From Mailhella massiliensis (GTDB taxonomy: Bacteria; Desulfobacterota; Desulfovibrionia; Desulfovibrionales; Desulfovibrionaceae), in the NCBI RefSeq assembly GCF_020741395.1, contig NZ_DYZA01000068.1, positions 1 to 28,730 on the forward strand: a stretch of 28,730 nucleotides of DNA, in the 5' to 3' direction. Below, piece by piece: positions 1 to 7,454 of this stretch. Every line of letters begins with the position of its first letter. Position 1 is the stretch's first letter. The position numbers and the translations under genes were made by a program. The notes beneath the pieces are model-generated. The model saw only the letters and a program-made list of their open reading frames with translations. It was not told the origin of the DNA and made no database searches.

Positions 1-29
1 ATTTTCCTTTTTTTGTTTGGAGAATATTT

Positions 30-56
30 TGGAAATTGTTTCCATATTTGAAACAA
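30..56. promoter_or_regulatory. Candidate operator: two overlapping palindromes
   Basis: Two overlapping inverted repeats are visible. TGGAAA (30-35) and TTTCCA (39-44) are separated by 3 nt, and TTGTTTC (36-42) and GAAACAA (50-56) by 7 nt. The first closely resembles the E. coli IclR operator pattern TGGAAATNATTTCCA, differing only at the ninth position. IclR-family regulators often control sugar-acid genes. The site lies just upstream of the first cluster gene. No convincing -35/-10 pair was found with it, and the regulator gene is not in the window, so the role is inferred. Confidence 0.4.
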
Positions 57-82
57 GAGAAGGTTCGCGGAGGGTGGATGCT

Positions 83-631
83 ATGAGCGAAATGAATATT
101 CCTGGCTGGAGCGGGATTTCTCCTTATGAGATCATGGGAAACAGTACCAGGCGGCTGGAAAAAGAATGGATGCTGCTTACTTCCGGTAATCCTGCCGAAG
201 GTGCGGCAACGATGACCATCAACTGGGGCATGTTCGGTTTTTTGTGGAACCGGCCCGCCGTCTTTGTCGCTGTAAGGAAGTCCCGTCATACTCTGCCTTT
301 CATTGAACGGAACAAGTCGTTTTCCCTTGGCGTGTTTGCAGAATCATACAAGGATAAACTTCTTTTTTGCGGAAGGAATTCCGGACGGGACGTGGACAAA
401 ATCTCCCATTGCGGCTTTTCGACGCTGTTTGCCGGGGAGATTCCTTTTTTCGCTGAAGCGGAAAGCGTGCTTCTGTGCCGTGTCGCCTACAGCGGAAATA
501 TTATCGAGGATGAGTTCATCGACAGGAGCGTTTACGCCGACTGGTACTCCCATGGGGTACATGCCGGCGACATGCATACGTTTTTCATCGCTTCAGTGAC
601 GGGAGCGCTGAAAAAAGAGCGTAATGATTAA
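83..631 (+). CDS. Flavin reductase-like (FMN-binding split-barrel) protein
   Basis: This 182-aa protein resembles the flavin reductase-like / DIM6-NTAB split-barrel family, which binds FMN or FAD and in many members reduces flavin with NAD(P)H. The visible signs are the N-terminal segment with TSGNPAEGAATMTINWG, then WNRPAVFVAVRKSRHT and a following FSLGVF strand, the usual order for the flavin-binding core. ATG 83 is chosen because GGAGGG (69-74) lies 8 nt upstream; an in-frame TTG at 17 is possible but would overlap the operator-like palindromes. It is the first gene before a TRAP transporter on the same strand and may head the cluster or be a neighbour with a partner elsewhere. Substrate unknown. 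No membrane segment or signal peptide is seen. Confidence 0.65.
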   Translation: MSEMNIPGWSGISPYEIMGNSTRRLEKEWMLLTSGNPAEGAATMTINWGMFGFLWNRPAVFVAVRKSRHTLPFIERNKSFSLGVFAESYKDKLLFCGRNSGRDVDKISHCGFSTLFAGEIPFFAEAESVLLCRVAYSGNIIEDEFIDRSVYADWYSHGVHAGDMHTFFIASVTGALKKERND

Positions 632-686
632 CGCTTTCGCGCCTTTTCAGAAAGGAGCGTTCAGCCTTTTGCCTTCGGTCAGGTAT

Positions 687-710
687 CTGCCCTGGAGAGC
701 TTCAGGGCAG
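687..710 (+). other. Hairpin between flavoprotein and TRAP binding-protein genes
   Basis: CTGCCCTG (687-694) and CAGGGCAG (703-710) form a perfect 8-bp stem with an 8-nt loop. It is followed by AGTTTCGG rather than a T-run, so it is not a standard intrinsic terminator. It could be a weak terminator, an attenuator or an mRNA-stabilising structure upstream of the binding-protein gene. Confidence 0.5.
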
Positions 711-742
711 AGTTTCGGAAATTTTCAACTATGGAGAAAAAC

Positions 743-1768
743 ATGAATCCTTCCAAACTTTTTTCCGCTATGGCCCTGGGTGCGCTGCTGTTTGGAGTTT
801 CCGCGGGCGATGCTTCGGCCGAGATGACTCTGCAGACGAAGAACCAGACGTACATCCTTGCTACGCAGGACGTGAACACCGCCGTGTACAGCCGCGTGAG
901 CGCGTTTCTTGAAGTGCTTGGGGACAAGCTCGGATCCAATACGATCAACGTGCAGCCTATTTCCACCGGCGGCGCCGCCAGCGCCCTGCTCATTGAAAAA
1001 GGCCAGGTCAAAATCGGCACCGGCTCCAATATTCCTGTGAAGAAGCTGGCCGAAGGCACCTACGACAAGAGCTTCAAGCCTCTCACCAAGGTGGCCGCGC
1101 TCTTCGGCGGTTCGGACATTACCTGGGGTACGGTGATGTTCACCGATGATTTTGTGAAGAAGACCGGCTTCACCACCCTGGAAGAAGTGGTGGCCGCCAA
1201 GTATCCCGTGCGCATTGTGACCAAGGCCAAGGGTTCCTTCGGCATGGACGGCGCCACCGATATGCTGGAATGCATGGGCGTGACTTGGAAGGATATTGAG
1301 AGCTGGGGCGGTTCCCATACCCACATTGCTCCCGCGACCATGGCCGATATGCTGAAGGAAGGCCAGGCCGACGTTTCCATGGACGTGGTGTCCATCGGCC
1401 AGGCGGCTTTCTCCGAACTGTGCCTGACCTCCAAGATGCACGTCGTGCAGCTTTCGGAAAAGACCCGGGCCGCCATGAACGCGAAGGGCTATGCCAACAT
1501 GACCATGCCCGCCAACAGCTGGAACGGTCAGGAAAAGCCTGTGGAAACCGTGGTCGGCTGCGAATGCATCCTCGTTTCCAAGGATATTCCCGAAGACATT
1601 GCCTACATCATCACCAAGACCATCTGCGAAAACAAGGAAAAGCTCACCAGCATCGTTCCCGCCATGCGTTACTTCCAGCCTGAAAAGGCCTGGGATCCCC
1701 TGTATTGCGGTATTGAACTGCATCCCGGCGCGGCCAAGTACTTCAGAGAAGCCGGATTCATGAAGTAG
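743..1768 (+). CDS. TAXI-family TRAP transporter solute-binding protein
   Basis: A 341-aa periplasmic receptor for a TRAP (sodium-coupled, ATP-independent) importer of the TAXI type. The N-terminus is a signal peptide: MNPSK, a hydrophobic core LFSAMALGALLFGVSA, and probable cleavage after DASA near residue 22. TAXI hallmarks are STGGAASALLI about 65-75 residues in and the C-terminal HPGAAKYFREAGFMK. ATG 743 is favoured over ATG 731 because GGAG (733-736) lies 6 nt before it and no ribosome site precedes 731. The permease gene follows 100 bp downstream. TAXI receptors are poorly characterised, with glutamate and other organic acids proposed for some; the downstream KDG-pathway genes suggest a sugar acid here, which is inference. 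Confidence 0.92.
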   Translation: MNPSKLFSAMALGALLFGVSAGDASAEMTLQTKNQTYILATQDVNTAVYSRVSAFLEVLGDKLGSNTINVQPISTGGAASALLIEKGQVKIGTGSNIPVKKLAEGTYDKSFKPLTKVAALFGGSDITWGTVMFTDDFVKKTGFTTLEEVVAAKYPVRIVTKAKGSFGMDGATDMLECMGVTWKDIESWGGSHTHIAPATMADMLKEGQADVSMDVVSIGQAAFSELCLTSKMHVVQLSEKTRAAMNAKGYANMTMPANSWNGQEKPVETVVGCECILVSKDIPEDIAYIITKTICENKEKLTSIVPAMRYFQPEKAWDPLYCGIELHPGAAKYFREAGFMK

Positions 1769-1778
1769 CATGGATCCC

Positions 1779-1814
1779 GGGGAATCCGTTTCTCGGAAAA
1801 GGAGCGGATTCCCC
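1779..1814 (+). other. Intercistronic stem-loop after the binding-protein gene
   Basis: GGGGAATCCG (1779-1788) pairs perfectly with CGGATTCCCC (1805-1814): 10 bp, 16-nt loop. A C-rich tract with a few T residues follows, with no clean T-run. Such structures between binding-protein and permease genes are known to protect the upstream message from 3' exonucleases and give receptor excess over permease, as in malE-malF. That role is an inference here. Confidence 0.6.
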
Positions 1815-1869
1815 CCTTCTCTCCATGATCGGCGGCACGCCGTCGTGAAACATTCCAGAGGTTATGTTC

Positions 1870-3777
1870 ATGGCAAGTATCGTAGAAGAGCGCATCGTTC
1901 CCTTTCTGCTCGGGGTCATCGGTGTCGTATGGTTTGTAGCGCAGATCATCTTTTCGTTCTTTTTCCCCATCAATCCGATGACGCTGGCACCGATTTTCCT
2001 TTCGTTCGCCTTCTGCATCGTTTTTCTGGTGCGCCCCTTCCCCGGTAGCCAGCGTTTTCCGTTCCTCCGCATCCTGGATTTTGCCGTTATCCCTGCCTGC
2101 ATCTGGATGGGCACGTTCTTCTACCTGGATCAGGAACGCATCATCACCCGCATTCCTTATATCTCTGAGATTCTTCCCGCCGATATCGTGGCCTGCCTGC
2201 TCATGATAGTACTTCTTCTGGAAGCCATGCGCCGTACCATAGGCTGGAACCTTCTGGGCTTTGTGCTGGTGGTCATCGCCTACGGTGTGTTCGGTCCCTA
2301 TTTCCCCGGCGTCCTCCGTTTCGACGGTTTCAATCTTGAGGCCTTCACCGAAATCATGTCGCTTACTTCCAACGGCGTGTACGGTACGGCCCTTTCCACC
2401 ACGGCCAGCTTTATCTTCTATTTCATCATATTCGGCGCGCTGTTTGCCGTCTGCGGCGGCGGTCAGGTGCTCATCGACATAGGCATGAAGGTCAGTGACC
2501 CTCGCTCCGGCGGTCCTGCCAAAGCGGCCGTCATGTCTTCCGCCCTCATGGGCATGATTTCCGGTTCGGCCGTGGCCAACGTAACCACCACCGGCGTCAT
2601 GACCATCCCCATGATGAAGAAGGCCGGCTATCAGCCCCATCAGGCCGGCGCAATCGAAGCCGTGGCTTCCACCGGCGGCCAGATCATGCCCCCCATCATG
2701 GGCGTCGGCGCCTTCATCATGGCCGAACTTCTGGGCATGAGCTACGGGGAAATCGCCATCTGTGCCGTTATTCCCGCTTCGGCATACTTTATTTCCGTGT
2801 TCATGCTCGTGGGCCTTCTTGCCAAGCGCAATACCTTTGAGCGCCACGGCGCCGCCGTTTCGGCGGAAGCACTCACCTTCAAGGTTGCTCCCATTCTTCC
2901 CAGGCTGTACCTGCTCATTCCCGCGCTCATCCTCATCTTCATGGTGCTTACCGGCAGTTCCCTGCGTCTGTCCGCCGTGTATTCCACCATCGCCGTCCTC
3001 GTGATCAACCTGTTCAACCCCAAGCGGATGGGGCTGCGTGATCTCTATGCGGCTTTCATGGACGGTATCCGTCAGAGCGCGTCCCTGACCATTCCCGTAT
3101 CGGCCTGCGGCATCATCATCGGTATTGTGGTGCAGTCCGGCCTTGCCAACAAGTTCGCCGCCCTGCTCGCGGTCGTCGGCAACAGCAGCCTCCTGCTCGC
3201 GCTGCTCATCGCCATGGGCTGCTGCATGATCCTCGGTATGGCCATGCCCACCGTGGCCGCCTACCTCATCTCCGTGACGCTGTTCGCCTCGGCCCTCGTG
3301 CGGCTCGACCTGCCCATCTTCATCGTTCACATGTTCTGCTTCTACTTCGGCGTCATGGCCCAGCTTACGCCTCCGGTGTGCCTGGCTTCCTTTACTGCAG
3401 CGGGCATCGCGGACGCAGACTCCTGGAAGACGGGCTGGACGGCCTTTACCTACGCCATAGTCGCCTTCCTCGTGCCTTTTGCCTTCGCCTATGAACCTGC
3501 GCTGCTTCTGCAGGGTACGCTCATGGCGACGGCTACTTCGGCGGTATCGCTGCTCATCGGTTGCTACGCTCTGGCTATTGCCATTGCCGGCTTCCATACC
3601 AAGCCCCTGAGCATGCCTTGGAGAGGTGTTATTCTGGCTTCCGCCATATGCTGCATCATCCCCGGCGTGATGACCGATATCATCGGGTACTCGGTGTTTG
3701 CCGCTGCGCTGCTCTTCAACCGTAACAAGAAGACCCCTTCCGCCCCCGACGACGCTTCTTCCGAAGCTTCGGCCTGA
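1870..3777 (+). CDS. TRAP transporter fused permease (small + large subunits, TAXI type)
   Basis: A 635-aa polytopic inner-membrane protein joining the DctQ-like four-helix part (roughly residues 1-150) and the DctM-like large subunit. Hydrophobic segments run the whole length. The DctM signature is clear in the middle: GSAVANVTTTGVMTIPMMKK, then TGGQIMPPIMGVGAFIMAE, repeated in the second half as GMAMPTVAAYLISV and AQLTPPVCLASFTAAG. Length fits the fused permeases that partner TAXI receptors. ATG 1870 is preferred over ATG 1864, since AGAGG (1857-1861) is 8 nt from it but only 2 nt from the other. It works with the receptor at 743-1768 to import the substrate, energised by an ion gradient. 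The C-terminal tail is short, charged and cytoplasmic-looking. Confidence 0.93.
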   Translation: MASIVEERIVPFLLGVIGVVWFVAQIIFSFFFPINPMTLAPIFLSFAFCIVFLVRPFPGSQRFPFLRILDFAVIPACIWMGTFFYLDQERIITRIPYISEILPADIVACLLMIVLLLEAMRRTIGWNLLGFVLVVIAYGVFGPYFPGVLRFDGFNLEAFTEIMSLTSNGVYGTALSTTASFIFYFIIFGALFAVCGGGQVLIDIGMKVSDPRSGGPAKAAVMSSALMGMISGSAVANVTTTGVMTIPMMKKAGYQPHQAGAIEAVASTGGQIMPPIMGVGAFIMAELLGMSYGEIAICAVIPASAYFISVFMLVGLLAKRNTFERHGAAVSAEALTFKVAPILPRLYLLIPALILIFMVLTGSSLRLSAVYSTIAVLVINLFNPKRMGLRDLYAAFMDGIRQSASLTIPVSACGIIIGIVVQSGLANKFAALLAVVGNSSLLLALLIAMGCCMILGMAMPTVAAYLISVTLFASALVRLDLPIFIVHMFCFYFGVMAQLTPPVCLASFTAAGIADADSWKTGWTAFTYAIVAFLVPFAFAYEPALLLQGTLMATATSAVSLLIGCYALAIAIAGFHTKPLSMPWRGVILASAICCIIPGVMTDIIGYSVFAAALLFNRNKKTPSAPDDASSEASA

Positions 3778-3794
3778 CGATTATGCCCCACGGC

Positions 3795-3813
3795 AATGTT
3801 CAGGATCAACATT
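3795..3813 (+). other. Small hairpin upstream of the aldolase ribosome site
   Basis: AATGTT (3795-3800) and AACATT (3808-3813) form a 6-bp stem with loop caggatc, ending 3 nt before the AAGGAG ribosome site (3817-3822). It is AT-rich and weak, and is listed because nearly every gap in this cluster has a stem-loop. Confidence 0.3.
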
Positions 3814-3828
3814 ATTAAGGAGAGAACC

Positions 3829-4866
3829 ATGTCTGAGTCCGATATCAAGGAACTGATTTACAAGTATGGCCTTGTTCCGGTCGTGGCGGTAGACGTCCGC
3901 GAGCACGCCGTCCCTCTTGCCAAGGCCCTTTGTGAAGGCGAACTGGAAATTGCGGAAGTGACGTTCCGTACCGACTGTGCGGCCGAAGCCATTGCCGACA
4001 TAACGGCGGCCCTTCCCGACATGCTGGTGGGAGCGGGTACCGTGCTTTCCGTGGAGCAGGCGCAGAAGGCCCTGGACGCCGGTGCGAAGTTCATTGTCAC
4101 TCCCGGCTTTGACGAGGCCGTTGTGAAATTCTGCCAGGAAAAGGGCGTGCTCGTCATACCGGGCTGCGCCACTCCTTCCGATGTGCAGAAAGCCGTGGCC
4201 TGCGGGCTCGACGTCGTCAAGTTCTTCCCTGCGGAAGCCGCGGGCGGGCTGAAGATGATCAACTCCCTGGCCTCCGTGTACAAGGGCGTGCGTTTTCTGC
4301 CCACGGGCGGCATCACGCCCGACAAGTTCTCGGCCTATCTGCTCAATCCCAATGTCATAGCCGTGGGCGCAAGCTGCGTTGCTCCCGCCGCCCTTGTGGA
4401 AGCCGGTGATTTCGATGCCGTACGCAAGCTGGCGCGCGACGCCATGTTCGCCGTGCTCAACTTCAACTTCTGCCACATGGGCATCAACTGCTACAGCGAC
4501 GAGGAAGGGTACAAGAACCTGTTTGCCCTGGCGGACATGTTCAACCTCGTCATGGGCGACACTCCCAGCTCTTCCTATGTGGGGCGCGAGGTCGAAATCA
4601 CCAAGATTCCCTTCAAGGTGCGCGGGCCCCACGGCCATCTCGGCTACTATACCGACAACCTGGAACGCGCGGTGTTCTATCTTGAGAAGAAGGGCATTGA
4701 ATTCGACCATGAGCATGTGAAGCCCTACAAGGGCAAGATGTATGTGATCTACCTCAAGGAACAGATTGCGGGCTTCGCCGTCCATATTGAAGAGCGCAAT
4801 GATCACAATCCGCCTGCCTGGGAACACCGCGACGTCATCAAGGCCCGCATAGGCTGGAAGGACTAG
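3829..4866 (+). CDS. eda: KDPG/KHG aldolase fused to a VOC (glyoxalase-fold) domain
   Basis: A 345-aa two-domain protein. Residues 1 to about 205 are a class I 2-keto-3-deoxy-6-phosphogluconate / 4-hydroxy-2-oxoglutarate aldolase. It has EVTFRT (Glu43, Arg47, Thr48), VGAGTVL, FIVTPGFD, PGCATPSD, the Schiff-base Lys131 in VVKFFPAE, and a phosphate-binding LPTGGI. It would split KDPG into pyruvate and glyceraldehyde-3-phosphate, the last step of the route with KdgK (10943-11980). Residues about 215-345 look like a vicinal-oxygen-chelate domain, with CHMGINCYSDEEGYKN and HGHLGYYTDNLERAVFYLE as two beta-alpha modules. Ordinary Eda proteins are about 210 aa, so the tail is an addition of unknown function. 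ATG 3829 has AAGGAG 6 nt upstream; an in-frame ATG at 3796 has none. Confidence 0.9.
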   Translation: MSESDIKELIYKYGLVPVVAVDVREHAVPLAKALCEGELEIAEVTFRTDCAAEAIADITAALPDMLVGAGTVLSVEQAQKALDAGAKFIVTPGFDEAVVKFCQEKGVLVIPGCATPSDVQKAVACGLDVVKFFPAEAAGGLKMINSLASVYKGVRFLPTGGITPDKFSAYLLNPNVIAVGASCVAPAALVEAGDFDAVRKLARDAMFAVLNFNFCHMGINCYSDEEGYKNLFALADMFNLVMGDTPSSSYVGREVEITKIPFKVRGPHGHLGYYTDNLERAVFYLEKKGIEFDHEHVKPYKGKMYVIYLKEQIAGFAVHIEERNDHNPPAWEHRDVIKARIGWKD

Positions 4867-4869
4867 GGC

Positions 4870-6264
4870 ATGGCCATAGAACTCATTCCCCATACCGGTC
4901 GTCTCAACGAGAATGTGGCTCTCGACTTCGGCGAGGCTCCCGCCATTACCCCGCAGATGTATCAGGAACGCATCAGGGCGCTTCTCGACGCAGGGCGCGA
5001 GTTCACCCATCTGGTCATTTATGCGGACAGGGAACATTTTTCCAATCTGGAATATGTTACCGGTTACGATCCCCGCTTTGAGGAGTGCTTCCTCATTCTT
5101 CAGAAAGGGAAGACACCGGTGCTGGTTCTCGGCAATGAGGGGATGGGACAGTCGCTCTGCATCACCATTCCCGTGGAGCGTGTGCTCTGCCAGATGCTCA
5201 GCCCTCTTGGGCAGGCGCGCGGGGACAGCCGGTCTCCGGCAGGCATATTCCGCAGCGCGGGCATCAGCGAAGAGGCCCATGTGGGCCTGCTCGGCTGGAA
5301 GAGCTTCTGCTCCCGGGAAACTCCTGACTGGGAACACACCTTTGAAGTGCCGTCCTTCCTTGTGGACGCGCTGCGGGAGGTGTGCCCGGATGTCCGCAAC
5401 GCCAACGGCCTCATGATGGACAACCAGACCGGCCTGCGCATGACGCACGGCGCGGAGGAACTGGTCCTTTCCGAGCTGGCTTCGACCAAGGCCAGCCGCA
5501 AGACCTGGGATTTCATCCGTGCCCTGCGCCCCGGACAGACCGAGCTGGAAGCCTCGCAGGGGTTCAACATTGACGGTGAGCCCTGCCCGACGCATCCCAA
5601 CATCTGCTTCAAGGGCAGGGGCATACTCAGCCCCGATCCGTGGACTCGCCTGGAATACGGCAGGGACATAGCCTTCGGCATGGGATACCGCTGCGCGCAG
5701 ATACACCGCGTGAGCGTGTACGCCCGCGACCGGGAGGAATTTGAAAAGAATTTCCCCGGAGCCTTTGAAGGGCTGTATAAAAAGTACTTTGAGGCGGTAT
5801 GCGTCTGGTACGAATCCCTTGCCGTAGGCGTGACGGGCGGCGAAGTATGGCAGGCCGTGCGCGACAGCATAGGCTGCTCCTATGCGGAGTTCGGCATAGG
5901 GCTCAACCCCGGCCATGTCATTCATACGGAAGAGTGGACCAATTCTCCGTTTTCGGAAGGCGACGGCACCGTACTGCGCTCCGGTATGATGCTCCAGTGC
6001 GACTTCACGGCCAGACAGAGCCGCTTCAGCAACCTGGGCGTGCATATTGAAGACGGCGTGATCCTGGCCGACAAGGCCATGCGGGACCGGATTCAGGGCA
6101 TGGCGCCGCTGTGCATGAAACGTATGCTGGAACGTCAGCGCTTCATGCGCGAGACGCTGGGCATACGCCTGCATGACGAAGTTCTGCCCACATCTGATCT
6201 CGCCGGACTTCTCTTCCCCTTCCTGGCGAACCCCGACTGCGTGTTCGCCAGAAAGGGTGCGTGA
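4870..6264 (+). CDS. M24-fold (creatinase/Xaa-Pro peptidase-like) protein with degenerate metal site
   Basis: A 464-aa pita-bread-fold protein: N-terminal creatinase-like domain (about 1-190, with YADREHFSNLEYVTGYDPRF) and C-terminal M24 domain (about 205-420). M24 metallopeptidases use two Asp, one His and two Glu as ligands. By hand alignment these positions read Gly270 (IAFGMG), Gln277 (CAQIHR), Leu345 (GIGLNPGH), Asp378 (MMLQCDF) and Glu394 (VHIEDG), so a normal dinuclear peptidase centre is unlikely. Non-peptidase M24 members such as creatinase, ectoine hydrolase DoeA and DMSP lyase DddP act on small metabolites, so a metabolite-processing or substrate-binding role is possible. It starts 3 nt after the aldolase stop, with AAGGA in the aldolase end as ribosome site, so the two are probably translated together. 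Function unknown. Confidence 0.75.
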   Translation: MAIELIPHTGRLNENVALDFGEAPAITPQMYQERIRALLDAGREFTHLVIYADREHFSNLEYVTGYDPRFEECFLILQKGKTPVLVLGNEGMGQSLCITIPVERVLCQMLSPLGQARGDSRSPAGIFRSAGISEEAHVGLLGWKSFCSRETPDWEHTFEVPSFLVDALREVCPDVRNANGLMMDNQTGLRMTHGAEELVLSELASTKASRKTWDFIRALRPGQTELEASQGFNIDGEPCPTHPNICFKGRGILSPDPWTRLEYGRDIAFGMGYRCAQIHRVSVYARDREEFEKNFPGAFEGLYKKYFEAVCVWYESLAVGVTGGEVWQAVRDSIGCSYAEFGIGLNPGHVIHTEEWTNSPFSEGDGTVLRSGMMLQCDFTARQSRFSNLGVHIEDGVILADKAMRDRIQGMAPLCMKRMLERQRFMRETLGIRLHDEVLPTSDLAGLLFPFLANPDCVFARKGA

Positions 6265-6379
6265 AGACCTGTCCCGGCAGGGGGAAAGCGGCTGCCGCAT
6301 GTTTGTCCGTCGACGGGAAACGACGGCGGCGCTTACGGAAATGTCTCCGTGTTCAAGATTGTAAGGATTGTTTCATAAC

Positions 6380-6400
6380 TGCTCTTGCGGAGCAATTTTT
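6380..6400 (+). other. Weak hairpin with T-run before the dehydrogenase gene
   Basis: TGCTC (6380-6384) and GAGCA (6390-6394) make a 5-bp stem with a 5-nt loop, followed by ATTTTT and then the GGAGG ribosome site. It lies in a 149-nt gap (6265-6413), the largest in the cluster, where I saw no gene and only a poor promoter match. It could be a weak terminator or attenuator. Confidence 0.3.
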
Positions 6401-6413
6401 GGAGGATACAGTC

Positions 6414-7406
6414 ATGGCTGCAAGAAAGATTCTTGTTCCTTATCCGGTTCTTAAGGACGGCCTTGCCGAACTTTATACCCGCGGATACGAGGTTTTCTAT
6501 CCTGAAGACTACTATCCCAAGAGGCAGGACATTCTGGAGATTCTTCCGAAATACGACGCGCTCATTTCCTGCGGGTTCCTGGCCAATGCCGAAGCCGTGG
6601 CCCGCATGGACAACGTGAAGATCATGAGCACCTACGGCGTGGGATACGACAACGTGGCGCTCAAGGAAATGACGGAACGGGGTATCCTTGTCTGCAACCT
6701 GCCCGATGTCGTCACCGAGTCTACCGCGGAATTCGGCATGGGGCTTATGCTCGCCGTCATGCGCCGCATCTCCGTCACCGACCAGAAGCTCCGTATCCTG
6801 CCCGAGCTCCGCTGGGGCCCCACGGCCAACCTCGGCCACGGGCTCAACGGCAAGCGTCTCGGTATCCTCGGCATGGGCCGCATCGGCAAGGCCGTGGCTC
6901 GCCGCGCCAAAGCCTTCCTCATGGACGTGACGTATCATAACCGCCATCAGCTTCCTGCGGAAGTGGAAGCGGAATACGGCGCCACCTACATTCCGACGGC
7001 GGAACAGCTGTTCCGCGAATCCGACGTCGTCATCATCAACCTGCCGCTTACCGACTCCACCCGTCAGAGCGTCGGTATGGAGCAGTTTGAAATGATGAAG
7101 CGGACCGCGTACTTCATCAATGTGGGACGCGGCCCCATCGTCCGTGAGAAAGAGCTCATTGAAGCTCTGGAAAAGGGCGTCATTGCGGGCGCCGGTCTGG
7201 ACGTGTTTGAACACGAGCCGAACATCCCCGCCGCTCTGAGGGGCATGCCCAACGTGGTGCTCGGAGCCCACATGGCCACCGCCACCTATGAGACCCGTTC
7301 GGAAATGGTTCGTCTGGCCTGCAAGAACATCATAGATTACCTGGAATACGGTCAGCATCCGAACCTGGTGAATCCCGAGGTTCTTGCCAACAAGCGTCCT
7401 CTGTAG
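6414..7406 (+). CDS. D-2-hydroxyacid dehydrogenase, GhrB/2-ketogluconate-reductase-like
   Basis: A 330-aa NAD(P)-dependent dehydrogenase of the D-isomer 2-hydroxyacid family, cytoplasmic. Rossmann motif GMGRIG starts at residue 153; the catalytic triad is Arg239 (NVGRGP), Glu268 (EHEP) and His286 (GAHMATATYETR). The family reversibly reduces 2-keto acids such as glyoxylate, hydroxypyruvate or 2-ketogluconate, and the YETRSEM region is most like GhrB. ATG 6414 has GGAGG (6401-6405) 8 nt upstream; a longer in-frame form from 6261 would add 51 unrelated residues and is rejected. In this cluster it could reduce or oxidise a 2-keto sugar acid before or beside the KDG route. It is one of two such dehydrogenases here (see 9159-10118), from different subfamilies. 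Confidence 0.88.
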   Translation: MAARKILVPYPVLKDGLAELYTRGYEVFYPEDYYPKRQDILEILPKYDALISCGFLANAEAVARMDNVKIMSTYGVGYDNVALKEMTERGILVCNLPDVVTESTAEFGMGLMLAVMRRISVTDQKLRILPELRWGPTANLGHGLNGKRLGILGMGRIGKAVARRAKAFLMDVTYHNRHQLPAEVEAEYGATYIPTAEQLFRESDVVIINLPLTDSTRQSVGMEQFEMMKRTAYFINVGRGPIVREKELIEALEKGVIAGAGLDVFEHEPNIPAALRGMPNVVLGAHMATATYETRSEMVRLACKNIIDYLEYGQHPNLVNPEVLANKRPL

Positions 7407-7414
7407 CTGAAAAA

Positions 7415-7442
7415 CCCCGGCCGTTCTTTGGAGCGGCCGGGG
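7415..7442. other. GC-rich hairpin overlapping the exporter ribosome-site region
   Basis: CCCCGGCCG (7415-7423) and CGGCCGGGG (7434-7442) form a perfect 9-bp stem with a 10-nt loop. Read on the + strand no T-run follows. Read on the - strand a TTTTT run follows directly, which would be a good intrinsic terminator for antisense transcription. The 3' arm runs into GGTGG, the best ribosome site for the next gene, so folding could also limit its translation. Confidence 0.6.
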
Positions 7443-7454
7443 TGGACAATGGTC

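Noticed and set aside
36..56. A classical KdgR box
   Set aside because: The half-sites are in the order TGTTTC then GAAACA, opposite to the KdgR consensus; the overlapping TGGAAA/TTTCCA palindrome fits an IclR-type layout better.
3781..6300. An 839-codon - strand frame opposite the aldolase and M24-like genes
   Set aside because: It crosses two well-supported + strand genes, is low in recognisable motifs and has no ribosome site. The same holds for - strand frames at 725-1771 and 1669-3597.
6261..6413. An N-terminal extension of the GhrB-like dehydrogenase
   Set aside because: It overlaps the previous stop, reads as basic low-complexity sequence, and the ATG at 6414 has a good GGAGG.
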